Shown here: in pieces, positions 45,475-56,858 of the stretch
Position numbering within the stretch: position 1 is the first letter of the stretch
How the letters are laid out: each line of letters begins with the position of its first letter
Assembly (NCBI RefSeq): GCF_005239095.1
Contig: NZ_SZUA01000001.1
Location: 646,848-710,847, forward strand
DNA length: 64,000 bases
DNA from: Luteimonas gilva
GTDB taxonomy: Bacteria; Pseudomonadota; Gammaproteobacteria; Xanthomonadales; Xanthomonadaceae
Direction: 5' to 3'
The notes under the pieces: generated by a model
Database searches by the model: none
What the model was told of the DNA's origin: nothing
Seen by the model: the letters and a program-made list of their open reading frames with translations, nothing else
Position numbers and translations under genes: made by a program

Positions 45475-45933
45475 ATGCCTCTGGAATCCCGCCCCTTGTT
45501 CGACCTAACCATACATTTGCACCCGAGCATCGAACTCGGCCGAACGCCTGCGGGCGGCCGCCGCATCTTCCCCGTGTCGGGCGGCTCCTTCGAGGGCGAC
45601 CGGCTGAAGGGCAGCGTTTCCCCGCTCATCGGCTCGGATCTGCTGCTGATGAGGTCGGACGGCACCTATCAGCAGGATGTGCGTCTTCTGCTCATCACCG
45701 ACGACGACGCGCAAATTCTCATGACCTATAGGGGCGTTCGCCGCGCGTCGCCCGAAGTCGACGAACGCCTTGGCCGCGGCGAGATAGTGGACCGATCCGA
45801 ATACTACCTGCGCACCACGCCCTACTTCGAAACGGCTGCAGGCCGGTACGGCTGGATCAACGGCATCGTGGCGGTGGCCCAGGGCGGCCGTACACCCGAC
45901 GGCGTTCGATACGAGGTGCACGAAATCCTGTGA
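45475..45933 (+). CDS. DUF3237 (UPF0311) family protein
   Basis: The 152-residue protein follows the DUF3237 pattern: PLFDLTIHLHPSIELGRTPA, then RRIFPVSGGSFEGDRLKGSV, IGSDLLLMRSDGTYQQDVRL and TPYFETAAGRYGWINGIVAV. This is a small beta-barrel (lipocalin-like) of unknown function. It is complete. The divergent LysR regulator is its likely controller. It converges on the YCII-type gene. Confidence 0.87.
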   Translation: MPLESRPLFDLTIHLHPSIELGRTPAGGRRIFPVSGGSFEGDRLKGSVSPLIGSDLLLMRSDGTYQQDVRLLLITDDDAQILMTYRGVRRASPEVDERLGRGEIVDRSEYYLRTTPYFETAAGRYGWINGIVAVAQGGRTPDGVRYEVHEIL

Positions 45934-45987
45934 TTTCGTTTGGCGCACGACCGGGCCAAGCTCGCAATGAGCCTGGCCCGTTCGATG

Positions 45988-46413
45988 TCAGGCGACGCCG
46001 AGCTTCCCGCGTTCGCCGCTTCGGGGCGTCGCGAGTTCCTCGGGCGTCACGAACCCGCCCAGATCTTCGGCCTCATAGAACGGAAAGATTTCCATGATGC
46101 TGTCCGCCGTCAGCGGCGCGCGCTTCACCCAGGCCAGGGCTTCGTTCATGTCACGGACCTGCCAAATCGAGAAGCCGGCGACCAGTTCTTTGCTCTCTGC
46201 GAACGGTCCGTCGACGATCGCCAGCTCGGTCCCATCGTAGGTGATCCGCTTGGCATCCGCGCCGGTCTTCAGGCCGGCCGCGGCAACGAAGACGCCGGCC
46301 TTGACCAGCTCTTCGGTGAACCGGTCCATGGCGGCGAACGCTTCGAGGTCTTCCGGCGTGGGGTCCTTCATATCGCCGATTTCGGCGGCTTTAACGAACA
46401 CCATGACTCGCAT
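45988..46413 (-). CDS. YCII-related (DGPF-type) protein
   Basis: The 141-residue protein belongs to the YCII/DGPF group: MRVMVFVKAAEIGDMKDPTP, the name-giving motif VDGPFAESKELVAGFSIWQV, and the closing IMEIFPFYEAEDLGGFVTPE. Members often accompany ECF sigma factors, but none is seen here. The start at ATG 46413 is led by AGGAGAAAG on the minus strand; the 10-residue in-frame extension is not conserved. Upstream lies an AT-rich block (about 46508-46555) likely to hold its promoter. Confidence 0.85.
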   Translation of the reverse strand: MRVMVFVKAAEIGDMKDPTPEDLEAFAAMDRFTEELVKAGVFVAAAGLKTGADAKRITYDGTELAIVDGPFAESKELVAGFSIWQVRDMNEALAWVKRAPLTADSIMEIFPFYEAEDLGGFVTPEELATPRSGERGKLGVA

Positions 46414-46566
46414 CGTCTTTCTCCTGGTTTGAGCCCGCCCCATTGGCGTCTCTTAATGAGGCGACGAGCGAGCTTTTCGAAAATCGACCGTGCTCAGGAC
46501 GTTTCTAACTTATATTCGTAAATAATTGTATTTATTAGCAAATAACAACTTAATCCGAGCCGCCTA

Positions 46567-48135
<1,569 letters not shown>

Positions 48136-48181
48136 GCGTCTGTGTTCTTTCCAGCGGGCTGGAAGATAGGAAGGAAATTGG

Positions 48182-48814
48182 TCAGCGCCTGGCTTCTGTC
48201 GCCATTCGTACCGCCAATCCGGCGAGTACGGTGCCCATCAGCCAACGTTGCGTCGCCGCCCATAGCGGACGCCCGGTCAGGAATCCCGCGACGGTGCCGG
48301 CGGTAAGCACGATCAGCGCGTTCACCGAAACGCTCACGGCGATTTGCGACGCACCCAGGGCAAGCGTCTGCCCCAGCACGTTCCCGTGCCGGGGATCGAT
48401 GAACTGCGGCAGCAGCGACAGATAGACCACTGCGATCTTGGGGTTCAGCAGATTGGTGAGAAAACCCATCGCGAACAGCTTGCGCGGCCTATCCGCCTGC
48501 AATGCTTTGACCTCGAACGAGGAACGCCCACCGGGCCGGACCGCCTGCCATGCCAGCCACAGCAGATACAGCGCGCCGGCGAACCTCAACGCGTCGTAGG
48601 CGTAAGGCACGGTCATCAGCAACGCGGTGATGCCGAACGCCGCGCAGAGCATGTAGAACACGAAGCCCGCCGCGACGCCGGCCAGCGACACCATGCCTGC
48701 CGTCCTGCCTTGGCAGATCGAGCGCGAAACGAGGTAGATCATGTTCGGACCGGGCGTCAGCACCATGCCGAGCGCGATCAACGAGAAGCCGACCAGACTC
48801 GATAGCTCAGGCAT
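48182..48814 (-). CDS. LysE/RhtB family amino-acid exporter
   Basis: The 210-residue membrane protein has six predicted helices and the LysE/RhtB family signature near the start ([20 protein letters not shown], with the conserved P-G-P-N). The middle carries [20 protein letters not shown], also typical. It exports an amino acid or a similar compound; the substrate cannot be told. It is inserted between guaB and guaA (46 bases before each boundary), so it may share the purine operon's transcript. Confidence 0.9.
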   Translation of the reverse strand: MPELSSLVGFSLIALGMVLTPGPNMIYLVSRSICQGRTAGMVSLAGVAAGFVFYMLCAAFGITALLMTVPYAYDALRFAGALYLLWLAWQAVRPGGRSSFEVKALQADRPRKLFAMGFLTNLLNPKIAVVYLSLLPQFIDPRHGNVLGQTLALGASQIAVSVSVNALIVLTAGTVAGFLTGRPLWAATQRWLMGTVLAGLAVRMATEARR

Positions 48815-48860
48815 ACACGATCCTTGCTGCTTGGAGAGCCGCCGGTGCGTTTCGCGCCGG

Positions 48861-50447
<1,587 letters not shown>

Positions 50448-50449
<2 letters not shown>

Positions 50450-51308
50450 AAGAACCAGCGGCTTCGGCCGCCTCAAGCGTGTTCTGCATCAGTGTGGCGA
50501 CCGTCATCGGCCCCACCCCGCCCGGCACCGGCGTGATCCAGCTGGCCCGTTCGGCGGCCGCGGCGAAGCCGACATCGCCCACCAGGCGCCCGTCTTCCAA
50601 CCGATTGATGCCGACGTCGATCACCACCGCCCCCGGCTTGACCCAGTCGCCCGGGATCAGCCCCGGCTTGCCGACCGCGACGACCAGGATGTCGGCCTCG
50701 CCGATATGCCGGCGCAGCACGTCCGGCGGCGTGAATTTGTGGCAACTGGTGACCGTGCAGCCGGCGATGAGCAATTCCAGCGCCATCGGCCGGCCGACGT
50801 GGTTGCTGACGCCCACGATGGTCGCCGACTGCCCGCGCACCGGCCGGTCGGTCCAGGCCAGCAGCGTCGTGATGCCGCGCGGCGTGCACGGCCGCAGGCC
50901 GAACTGGCGCAGGGCCAGGTGGCCGACGTTTTCGGGATGGAAGCCGTCCACGTCCTTGCGCGGGTCGATCCGGTGGATCAGCCGGGTCGCATCGGGAATC
51001 CCCGGCAGCGGCAGCTGGACGAGGATGCCGTGCACGGCCGGATCGGCGTTCAGGCGGTCGATCAAATCCAGCAGCTCGGCCTCGGTAGTGCCGGCCGGCA
51101 AGTCGAAATCGAAGGCGCGGATACCCACGATGCCCGCTGCGCGGCGCTTGTTGCGCACGTAGGACTGCGAGGCCGGATCGCTGCCCACCAGCACCACCGC
51201 CAGTCCGGGAGGCGCCTTGCCGGCGGCAGTTCGCACGTCGACCTGGCGCTTGAGGTCGGCCAGCAGGTCGTCGGCGATGCGTTTGCCGTCCAGGATCTTT
51301 GCGGGCAT
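50448..51308 (-). CDS. folD: Methylenetetrahydrofolate dehydrogenase/cyclohydrolase
   Basis: FolD converts methylene-THF to formyl-THF, supplying one-carbon units for purines. The 286-residue protein has the substrate Lys/Tyr region [20 protein letters not shown], the motif [10 protein letters not shown], and the Rossmann loop [16 protein letters not shown] in which the usual G-R-S appears as S-N-H. The C-terminus is [17 protein letters not shown]. The N-to-C length is normal. Its stop lies in the 29-bp inverted repeat. Linkage to guaB fits its purine role. Confidence 0.95.
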
Positions 51309-51390
51309 GCGGTTGGGTGTGCGCTGCGATAGAGTCGAAGGCCGCTATTGTCCCCGTTCCGCCACCCCAGCGAAAGCCGTCGCTGCTCTT

Positions 51391-51464
51391 GTAGAGTCGA
51401 GCCTGCTCGACTGCTTTTTTAGACGTGTGGAGGAACAAAAACAGTCGAGCAGGCCCGACTCTAC
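51391..51464. repeat. GTAGAGTCGAGCCTGCTCGACTGC inverted repeat pair
   Basis: Left arm GTAGAGTCGAGCCTGCTCGA (51391 on) and inverted right arm CAGTCGAGCAGGCCCGACTC ending at 51464. The two halves of each arm also pair with themselves. It stands just before the DUF1244 gene and after the folD 5' end. The same unit, as half copies, makes up the tandem repeat at 53527-53662. Confidence 0.8.
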
Positions 51465-51482
51465 GAAAAGCAGGATTGCGCC

Positions 51483-51800
51483 ATGACCGACCACGAAACC
51501 ACGCTTTTGGAAGCCGCCGCTTTCCGCCGCCTCGTGCAGCACCTGATGCAGGACCGTCCGGACGTGCAGAACATCGATCTGATGATCCTGGCCGGTTTCT
51601 GCCGCAATTGCCTCTCCGATTGGTACCGCGAAGCCGCCGAGACGCGCGGCATCGCGATGAGCAAGGACGAGGCGCGCGAAGCGATCTGCGGCATGCCGTT
51701 CGCGGAATGGAAATCGCGGCATCAGCGCGAAGCGACATCCGAGCAGTTGGCGGCGTTCGAAGTCGCGCAACGCGCGCATCCGAAAGCGGGACCGGCATGA
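51483..51800 (+). CDS. DUF1244 family protein
   Basis: The 105-residue protein fits DUF1244: LEAAAFRRLVQHLMQDRPDV, then NIDLMILAGFCRNCLSDWYR and the closing EAREAICGMPFAEWKSRHQ. The Cys-x-x-Cys (FCRNC) and the later Cys may bind a metal or form a disulphide. The family is small and cytoplasmic with no known function. It shares an ATGA overlap with the downstream hydrolase, so the two are coupled. Confidence 0.88.
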   Translation: MTDHETTLLEAAAFRRLVQHLMQDRPDVQNIDLMILAGFCRNCLSDWYREAAETRGIAMSKDEAREAICGMPFAEWKSRHQREATSEQLAAFEVAQRAHPKAGPA

Positions 51801-52564
51801 AAATCGTGTGGCCGTTGCTGGCCCTGCTCGCGCTGGGCTACGCAGGCGTCTGCGCGCTGATGTATTTCAAGCAACGCGACGTGATCTATTACCCGCAGTT
51901 CACCCGGGTGGACACAGCGCAAACCGATTTTTCGCTCGACCGCGGCGACGCGACGCTGCGCGGCTGGATCGTCAGTCCCGGCAAAACGAGAGCGATCGTC
52001 TACTTCGGCGGCAATGGCGAAAGCATCCAGAACAATCGAGAGGATTTCGCGCGCTGGTTCCCGGACCGGAGCGCCTACCTGGTCGCCTATCGCGGCTATG
52101 GCGCCAGCGACGGACGTCCCAGCGAACAAGCGATTTTCGAAGATGCCCTGGCAGTGTTCGACCGGGCGCAATCCGAGCATCCCGGGCAACCGGTCTCGGT
52201 CGTCGGCCGCAGCTTGGGCAGCGGCGTGGCGGCTTACGTCGCATCGAAACGGCCGGTCGACCGCTTGGTCCTGGTGACGCCGTTCGATAGCCTCGCCGAC
52301 GTGGGCCAAGCGCATTATCCGTGGCTGCCGGTGAAATGGCTCAGCAGCGACCGCTACGACTCGGTATCGCATCTCAAGCGTTACGAGCGTCCGTTGCTGA
52401 TCGTGCAGGCCGGACGCGACGAAGTGATTCCCGCCGCCAACACGGCTCGGTTGATCGCTTCCCTGCGCAAACCGCCGCAAGTGGCAATGCTGCCGAAAGC
52501 CGGGCACAACGGCTTGAACGACGATCCGGCCTACGGCAAGGCGCTTTCCGACTTCCTGCGCTAG
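51797..52564 (+). CDS. Membrane-anchored alpha/beta hydrolase (BEM46/ABHD-like)
   Basis: The 255-residue protein has an N-terminal membrane helix (VWPLLALLALGYAGVCALMY) and an alpha/beta hydrolase domain of the BEM46/ABHD17 type. The oxyanion loop is AIVYFGGNGESIQNN, the nucleophile elbow VVGRSLGSGVAAYVAS (Ser in G-R-S-L-G), and the acid/base residues are in VQAGRDEVIPAA and KAGHNGLND. The substrate is likely a lipid or ester. Its stop overlaps the convergent Lrp gene by 4 bases. Confidence 0.87.
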   Translation: MKIVWPLLALLALGYAGVCALMYFKQRDVIYYPQFTRVDTAQTDFSLDRGDATLRGWIVSPGKTRAIVYFGGNGESIQNNREDFARWFPDRSAYLVAYRGYGASDGRPSEQAIFEDALAVFDRAQSEHPGQPVSVVGRSLGSGVAAYVASKRPVDRLVLVTPFDSLADVGQAHYPWLPVKWLSSDRYDSVSHLKRYERPLLIVQAGRDEVIPAANTARLIASLRKPPQVAMLPKAGHNGLNDDPAYGKALSDFLR

Positions 52565-52983
52565 CGCGCCGCGTCCTTGTCCCTGTTGAGCACGAACGAG
52601 GTCACCACATCGGTGACGCCGCGCACGCCCGCGACCCGGTCGCGGATGCGATTGATCTCGGCTATGTCGGCACCGGCCACTTCCACCAGCAGATCGATGT
52701 CGCCGCTCAGCGAGCGGCAGCGGAACACTTCCGGCATCGCCACGATCGCATTCACCGCGGACGGCAACGGCGTCTGCGCCAAGCGCACCATCAGCACGGC
52801 GCTCGGGCCTTCCGGCACGGCGACATCGATGGTGTAACGGCGGATCACGCCGGCTTTCTCCAGCCGCTCGATCCGTTCGCGCACGCTGCTGCGCGCCAGG
52901 CCCACTTCGGCGGCCAGCGTTTTCAACGGACGGCTCGCGTCCTGTTGCAGCAATCCGATCAGGCGTCGATCCAAATCGTCCAT
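52561..52983 (-). CDS. Lrp/AsnC family transcriptional regulator
   Basis: The 140-residue protein has a winged HTH (DLDRRLIGLLQQDASRPLKT then LAAEVGLARSSVRERIERLE) and the RAM ligand domain (PSAVLMVRLAQTPLPSAVNA, GDIDLLVEVAGADIAEINRI). ATG 52983 and ATG 52989 are equally possible starts; no ribosome site decides. It is divergent from a RidA family gene at 53084. Lrp-type regulators beside amino-acid-catabolic genes commonly control the neighbour in response to an amino acid. Confidence 0.9.
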   Translation of the reverse strand: MDDLDRRLIGLLQQDASRPLKTLAAEVGLARSSVRERIERLEKAGVIRRYTIDVAVPEGPSAVLMVRLAQTPLPSAVNAIVAMPEVFRCRSLSGDIDLLVEVAGADIAEINRIRDRVAGVRGVTDVVTSFVLNRDKDAAR

Positions 52984-53083
52984 AGGCATCCGGAAAAAAG
53001 ACGGCGACAACCGCCGGAATGGCGGCGGCGGCGCTCGGCGGCGCATGCCAGCATAAGAACACGTTCTCGTCCCGGGCAAGCCC

Positions 53084-53533
53084 ATGCAGCGCCGCGAATT
53101 CTGCCGATCTTCCGCGTTGGCGCTGCTCGCGGCGGGCCTGCCCGCCAGCGCATCGAATCCGCCGATGAAAACCCGATCGATCAATCCCACCGGCTACAAC
53201 TACGCCGAAGCCTGCGAAGTCTCCAGCTTCAGCCGCCTGCTCTTCATCAGCGGACAAGTGCCCGCCGATGCCGACGACAAGGTGCCCGCGGACTATCGCG
53301 ACCAATATCGATTGGCCTGGTCCAATATCGAGCGTCAGTTGAAAGCGGCCGGGATGACGTTCGACAACCTGGTCAAATTCACCATTTTCCTTTCCGACCG
53401 CAGTCTCATCGCGAAGAGCGCCGGTCTGCGCAAGGAGATATTGGGCGATCGCGAACCGGCGATGACCATCATCATCGCCGGCATCTACGACGAAGCCTGG
53501 CTATTGGAGATCGAAGCGGTCGCCGCGGCCTGA
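53084..53533 (+). CDS. RidA family protein with a Tat-like leader
   Basis: The 149-residue protein has an unusual leader (MQRREFCRSSALALLAAGLP then ASAS), with a twin-Arg and a hydrophobic core, ahead of a RidA fold: INPTGYNYAEACEVSSFSRL, LLFISGQVPADADDKVPADY, LKAAGMTFDNLVKFTIFLSD and EAWLLEIEAVAAA. The usual pocket Arg is absent near the C-terminus, where G-I-Y-D-E-A-W stands in its place. Members of this kind may be exported; E. coli RidA is cytoplasmic. It is divergent from the Lrp regulator. Its 3' end lies in a 68-bp tandem duplication. Confidence 0.82.
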   Translation: MQRREFCRSSALALLAAGLPASASNPPMKTRSINPTGYNYAEACEVSSFSRLLFISGQVPADADDKVPADYRDQYRLAWSNIERQLKAAGMTFDNLVKFTIFLSDRSLIAKSAGLRKEILGDREPAMTIIIAGIYDEAWLLEIEAVAAA

Positions 53534-53662
53534 CCGTAGAGTCGAGCCTGCTCGACTGCTTTTGCCTTACCCGCCCGCGCAGAACGCCGCGTAAGGCCTG
53601 ACCGTAGAGTCGAGCCTGCTCGACTGCTTTTGCCTTACCCGCCCGCGCAGAACGCCGCGTAA
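53527..53662. repeat. Exact 68-bp tandem duplication across the 3' ends of RidA and moeB
   Basis: 53527-53594 and 53595-53662 are identical, base for base. The unit starts in the last codons of the RidA gene, contains a GAGTCGAGCCTGCTCGACTG half repeat, and ends within the last codons of the convergent moeB. As a result an orphan copy of the moeB 3' end stands between the two genes. Confidence 0.9.
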
Positions 53663-54768
53663 TCGATATAGCCCGGAAACGGCTTCCCGGGCGCGCAGAT
53701 CGGGCATGCCGGATCCGGCCGCAATCGGGTCTCGCGGAATCGCATCGACAAAGCGTCGAAATGCAGCAAGCGGCCGGTCAGCGGCTCGCCGATGCCGAGG
53801 ATCGACTTGATCGCCTCAGTCGCCTGCAGCAGGCCGATCACGCCCGGCAATACGCCCAGCACGCCGGCCTCGGCGCAATTGGGCGCGGCTTCCGGCGGCG
53901 GCGGCTCCGGAAACAGGCAGCGGTAGCACGGCGCCTCGCCGCGATGGCGACCGGCATCGAACACGCTCGCCTGCCCTTCGAAACGATGCACGGCGCCATA
54001 CACCAGCGGCTTGCCGAGCTTCACGCAAGCGTCGTTGAGCAAATAGCGCGCCGGGAAGTTGTCGGCGCCGTCGATCACCACGTCCACGTCTTCCAGCAGA
54101 CGCTCGACGTTTTCGCTGGTGATCTTCTCCGCCACGGCTTCGATGACGGTGCGCGGATTCAAGGCGGCCAAAGCCGCGGCGGCGGATTCCACTTTGGCGA
54201 CGCCGATCCGCGCTTCGGTGTGCAGGATCTGACGTTGCAGATTGCTGCGGTCAACCACGTCGTCGTCGGCGAGGCGGATCGTGCCTACGCCGGCCGCAGC
54301 CAAGTAGTACGCGGCCGGCGATCCTAGCCCGCCGGCGCCGACCAGCAGCACGCGCGCGGCTTCTAGTTTTTTCTGGCCCTCGAAACCTACTTCCGGCAGG
54401 CGCAGATGGCGCGAATAGCGTTCGTGGAAATCTTGATCGATACCGTCCGCCGGCTTCGACAGCGGCAAGCCTTCAGCGGCCCAACGGGTCGTGCCGCCGG
54501 CGATGGACGTCACGTGCGAGTAGCCCTTCGCCGACAGCTCTTCGGCCGCGCGCAGCGAACGCGCGCCGCTTTGGCAGATCAGCAGGATGTCCGCGTCGGC
54601 ATCGGGCAGATAGGCGCCCGGCTCGGCCTCCAAATCGGCTTTGGCGATGCCGCGCGCCGACTCGGCCATGCCCAGGGCGCGTTCGTGCGCTTCGCGGACG
54701 TCGATCAGGATCGCGCCGCGGGCCAGTCGTTCACGGGCTTCGCGCGGATCGATTTCGGGGATGCTCAT
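53635..54768 (-). CDS. moeB: Rhodanese-ThiF/MoeB fusion, molybdopterin-synthase adenylyltransferase
   Basis: MoeB adenylates the MoaD C-terminus so it can be sulphurated. The 377-residue protein has an N-terminal rhodanese domain (catalytic Cys65 in ILLICQSGARSLRAAEELSA) followed by the ThiF/E1 domain: VLLVGAGGLGSPAAYYLAAA, the acidic strand IRLADDDVVDRSNLQRQILH, and zinc Cys pairs CYRCLF and CPIC. Having rhodanese first means the sulphur donor and adenylator are one chain. It follows mobA-moeA on the same strand, 176 bases behind. The start is ATG 54768; the preceding 28 in-frame residues are unsupported. Confidence 0.93.
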   Translation of the reverse strand: MSIPEIDPREARERLARGAILIDVREAHERALGMAESARGIAKADLEAEPGAYLPDADADILLICQSGARSLRAAEELSAKGYSHVTSIAGGTTRWAAEGLPLSKPADGIDQDFHERYSRHLRLPEVGFEGQKKLEAARVLLVGAGGLGSPAAYYLAAAGVGTIRLADDDVVDRSNLQRQILHTEARIGVAKVESAAAALAALNPRTVIEAVAEKITSENVERLLEDVDVVIDGADNFPARYLLNDACVKLGKPLVYGAVHRFEGQASVFDAGRHRGEAPCYRCLFPEPPPPEAAPNCAEAGVLGVLPGVIGLLQATEAIKSILGIGEPLTGRLLHFDALSMRFRETRLRPDPACPICAPGKPFPGYIDYAAFCAGG

Positions 54769-54863
54769 GGCGGGATTATCGCGCCAAAGCGGCTCGGCGT
54801 CGTCGTGGAATGCGGGCCGCTTCGTTCCGCTGCCGGGCCGGTCGAATGCCATCGGCTCGGCTT

Positions 54864-54940
54864 TGTAGAGCGGAGCTTGCCCCGCTGCTCTTAGTCTCGT
54901 ACCTGAGCGAAAAGCAGCGGAGCAAGCTCCGCTCTACAAA
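54864..54940. repeat. TGTAGAGCGGAGCTTGC inverted repeat pair
   Basis: Left arm TGTAGAGCGGAGCTTGCCCC (54864 on) and inverted right arm GCAAGCTCCGCTCTACA ending at 54940. It lies between moeB and moeA, two bases from the moeA stop side, and is the same family as 9059 and 36724. Confidence 0.8.
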
Positions 54941-54944
54941 GCAG

Positions 54945-56162
54945 CTAGTACGGCAGGACTTCGACTACGCCGCCCGTCGGGTACTCCTGAACCTTCTCCG
55001 GCAGCATGATCAGCGCATCGCTGTCGGCCGCCGCGCGCATGCGGTGCGAACCGTCGGCGGGATTCGGTTCGACGTGCAAAACGCCGTCTTCGGCCGATCG
55101 CAGGCGCCCGCGCAGGAATTCGAGCCGCTCGTGGGTCTTGCGCCACGGCGCTGCGAGCCGCGCAAAGAAGCGCGGACGAGGTTCCGCCCTACCCTGCATC
55201 GCGTCGATCAGGCCGCGGCCCAAGGTGAGATAGGTCGCCAGCACCGACACCGGATTGCCGGGCAAGCCCAGGAACATCGCGTTTTCCAATTCGCCGAACA
55301 GCAGCGGCATACCGGGGCGCATCCGCACTTTCCAAAAATGCACGCGGCCCTGCGTTTGCAGCAATGCGGGAATATGGTCTTTCTCGCCGGCGGAGACCGC
55401 GCCGCAAGTGATCACCAGATCGAACGCTTGCGCGGCATCGCGCAGCATCGATTCGATCCGCGCCGGCTCGTCCGGCAAGGTAGGCCACGCGGTCGGCTCC
55501 AAGCCGTCGGCGCGCAGCAGCCCCATCAGCAATTCGCGATTGGAGTTGTAGATCTGCCCCGGCCGCAGCGGCAGACCGGGTTCGACCAGCTCGTCGCCGG
55601 TGGTGAACACGGCCACGGTCGGGCGTCGGGCGGTATCGATCGCGGCCAAGCCCATCGATGCGGCCAAGGCGATCCGCGACGGCGTCAACGCTTGTCCGGA
55701 CCGCAGGACCGTCTCGCCCACGCGCGTATCCTCGCCCGCGCGGCGCACGTGCGCGCCCGGCTTGGGCGCGACGAGCACGCGCACGCGGTCGCCTTCGATC
55801 GCCGTGTTTTCCTTCATGACGACGGTATCGGCGCCATCCGGCATCGGCGCGCCGGTGGTGATGCGGCTGCACTCGTCCGCGCCGACGCGCAAATCGAGCG
55901 ACGGGCCTGCGAATTGTTCGCCGGTCAATCGCAGCGTCGTTTCGCCATCGGGTCGCAGATCGGCGTGGCGCAAGGCGTAGCCGTCCATCGCCGAGTTGTC
56001 GAACGGCGGCAATGGGATCGCGGCCACGACATCCTGCGCCGCCACGCGTCCATGCGCGCGCGGCAGCGCGATCTGTTCGCTCGGCAGACGATGTTCGGAG
56101 CCGATGCGCTCGATGATGGCGCGGGCTTCGTCGAAAGCGATGCGTACGGGAAAATCGGTCAT
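54945..56162 (-). CDS. moeA: Molybdopterin molybdenumtransferase
   Basis: MoeA inserts molybdate into adenylylated molybdopterin. The 405-residue protein has the four MoeA domains: PLPPFDNSAMDGYALRHADL (the conserved D-N-S-A-M-D-G-[YF]-A), ITTGAPMPDGADTVVMKENT, the MPT-binding GDELVEPG and AVSAGEKDHIPA, and the motif MFLGLPGNPVSVLATYLTLG. Its ATG (56162) overlaps the mobA stop. The C-terminal domain IV ends PTGGVVEVLPY. The downstream REP pair separates it from moeB. Confidence 0.95.
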   Translation of the reverse strand: MTDFPVRIAFDEARAIIERIGSEHRLPSEQIALPRAHGRVAAQDVVAAIPLPPFDNSAMDGYALRHADLRPDGETTLRLTGEQFAGPSLDLRVGADECSRITTGAPMPDGADTVVMKENTAIEGDRVRVLVAPKPGAHVRRAGEDTRVGETVLRSGQALTPSRIALAASMGLAAIDTARRPTVAVFTTGDELVEPGLPLRPGQIYNSNRELLMGLLRADGLEPTAWPTLPDEPARIESMLRDAAQAFDLVITCGAVSAGEKDHIPALLQTQGRVHFWKVRMRPGMPLLFGELENAMFLGLPGNPVSVLATYLTLGRGLIDAMQGRAEPRPRFFARLAAPWRKTHERLEFLRGRLRSAEDGVLHVEPNPADGSHRMRAAADSDALIMLPEKVQEYPTGGVVEVLPY

Positions 56163-56731
56163 GGCGGGTCGATGCCGGCGGCGGCGAGATCGTCGGGCGT
56201 GTTGAGATTGCCGAAGCGTACGCCGGGGAACGCCACGCAAGCCATATTCAGCCGCGTTTGCAGCGCATGGATGGCGTATTCGTCCGCGTCGACGGCCCGT
56301 GCGGCGGCGTCGCGCAGCGCGGCCGCGGGCCACAAGGCGATCAATGGCTGGATGCCGTCGTCGTCGCGGGCATAAGCGCCGCGATCGCCGGCCGCAGCCA
56401 ACGGCGGCAGCAGAGATCCTTCCGCCGAAACGGTGTCGACCGGCAAGGTCAGCAGCCAAGGGCTGGCGCAAGCCTGCGCCAACGCGTCGAGGCCGCCGAG
56501 CGGGCCGATGCCGAGCACGCGATCGGGGACCGTACGCAGGCCGATATCGGAATATCGCGATGCGCCCCGGTTGGCGCTGATCAGCACGCTACCGACGCGA
56601 TCCGCGAAGATGCGGATCAGGCGCCGCACTTGCGGTTCGCCGTCGCGGCTTAGCCAAGCCTTATCGATCCCGCCGAGCCGGGTGGCGAGTCCGCCGGCGA
56701 TCAGGCCAAGGGTGACGTCGGAAGCGATCAT
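56159..56731 (-). CDS. mobA: Molybdenum cofactor guanylyltransferase
   Basis: MobA transfers GMP to Mo-molybdopterin to make the bis-MGD cofactor. The 190-residue protein shows the GTP-binding start TLGLIAGGLATRLGGIDKAW, a variant of the family L-A-G-G-x-S-x-R-M-G-G-x-D-K in which the S is A and the M is L. Later, LLTLPVDTVSAEGSLLPPLA holds the metal-binding Asp, and GIQPLIALWP and NLNTPDDLAA close the fold. It is coupled to moeA (ATGA). The variant loop is unusual but still fits. Confidence 0.9.
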   Translation of the reverse strand: MIASDVTLGLIAGGLATRLGGIDKAWLSRDGEPQVRRLIRIFADRVGSVLISANRGASRYSDIGLRTVPDRVLGIGPLGGLDALAQACASPWLLTLPVDTVSAEGSLLPPLAAAGDRGAYARDDDGIQPLIALWPAAALRDAAARAVDADEYAIHALQTRLNMACVAFPGVRFGNLNTPDDLAAAGIDPP

Positions 56732-56749
56732 GTCCTTCCGCTCGCGGTT

Positions 56750-56836
56750 TTTGCGGGAGCGGCTTTAGCCGCGAACTTTCTTCCGCGGGTCGCTGCGGTC
56801 TGGCGGAAAAAGATCGCGGCTAAAGCCGCTCCGACA
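56750..56836. repeat. REP pair upstream of mobA
   Basis: TTTGCGGGAGCGGCTTTAGC (from 56750) with an inverted right arm ending TAAAGCCGCTCCGACA. It belongs to the 6504/8907/19355 family, here between mobA and der, both on the minus strand. Confidence 0.75.
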
Positions 56837-56858
56837 AAAAAGGTGCAGACCGACAGGC

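Noticed and set aside
46500-46560. AT-rich tract that could be another Xer/dif-like site
   Set aside because: It lacks the CATAA/TTATG arms and the TGTATA centre; a promoter region is the simpler reading.
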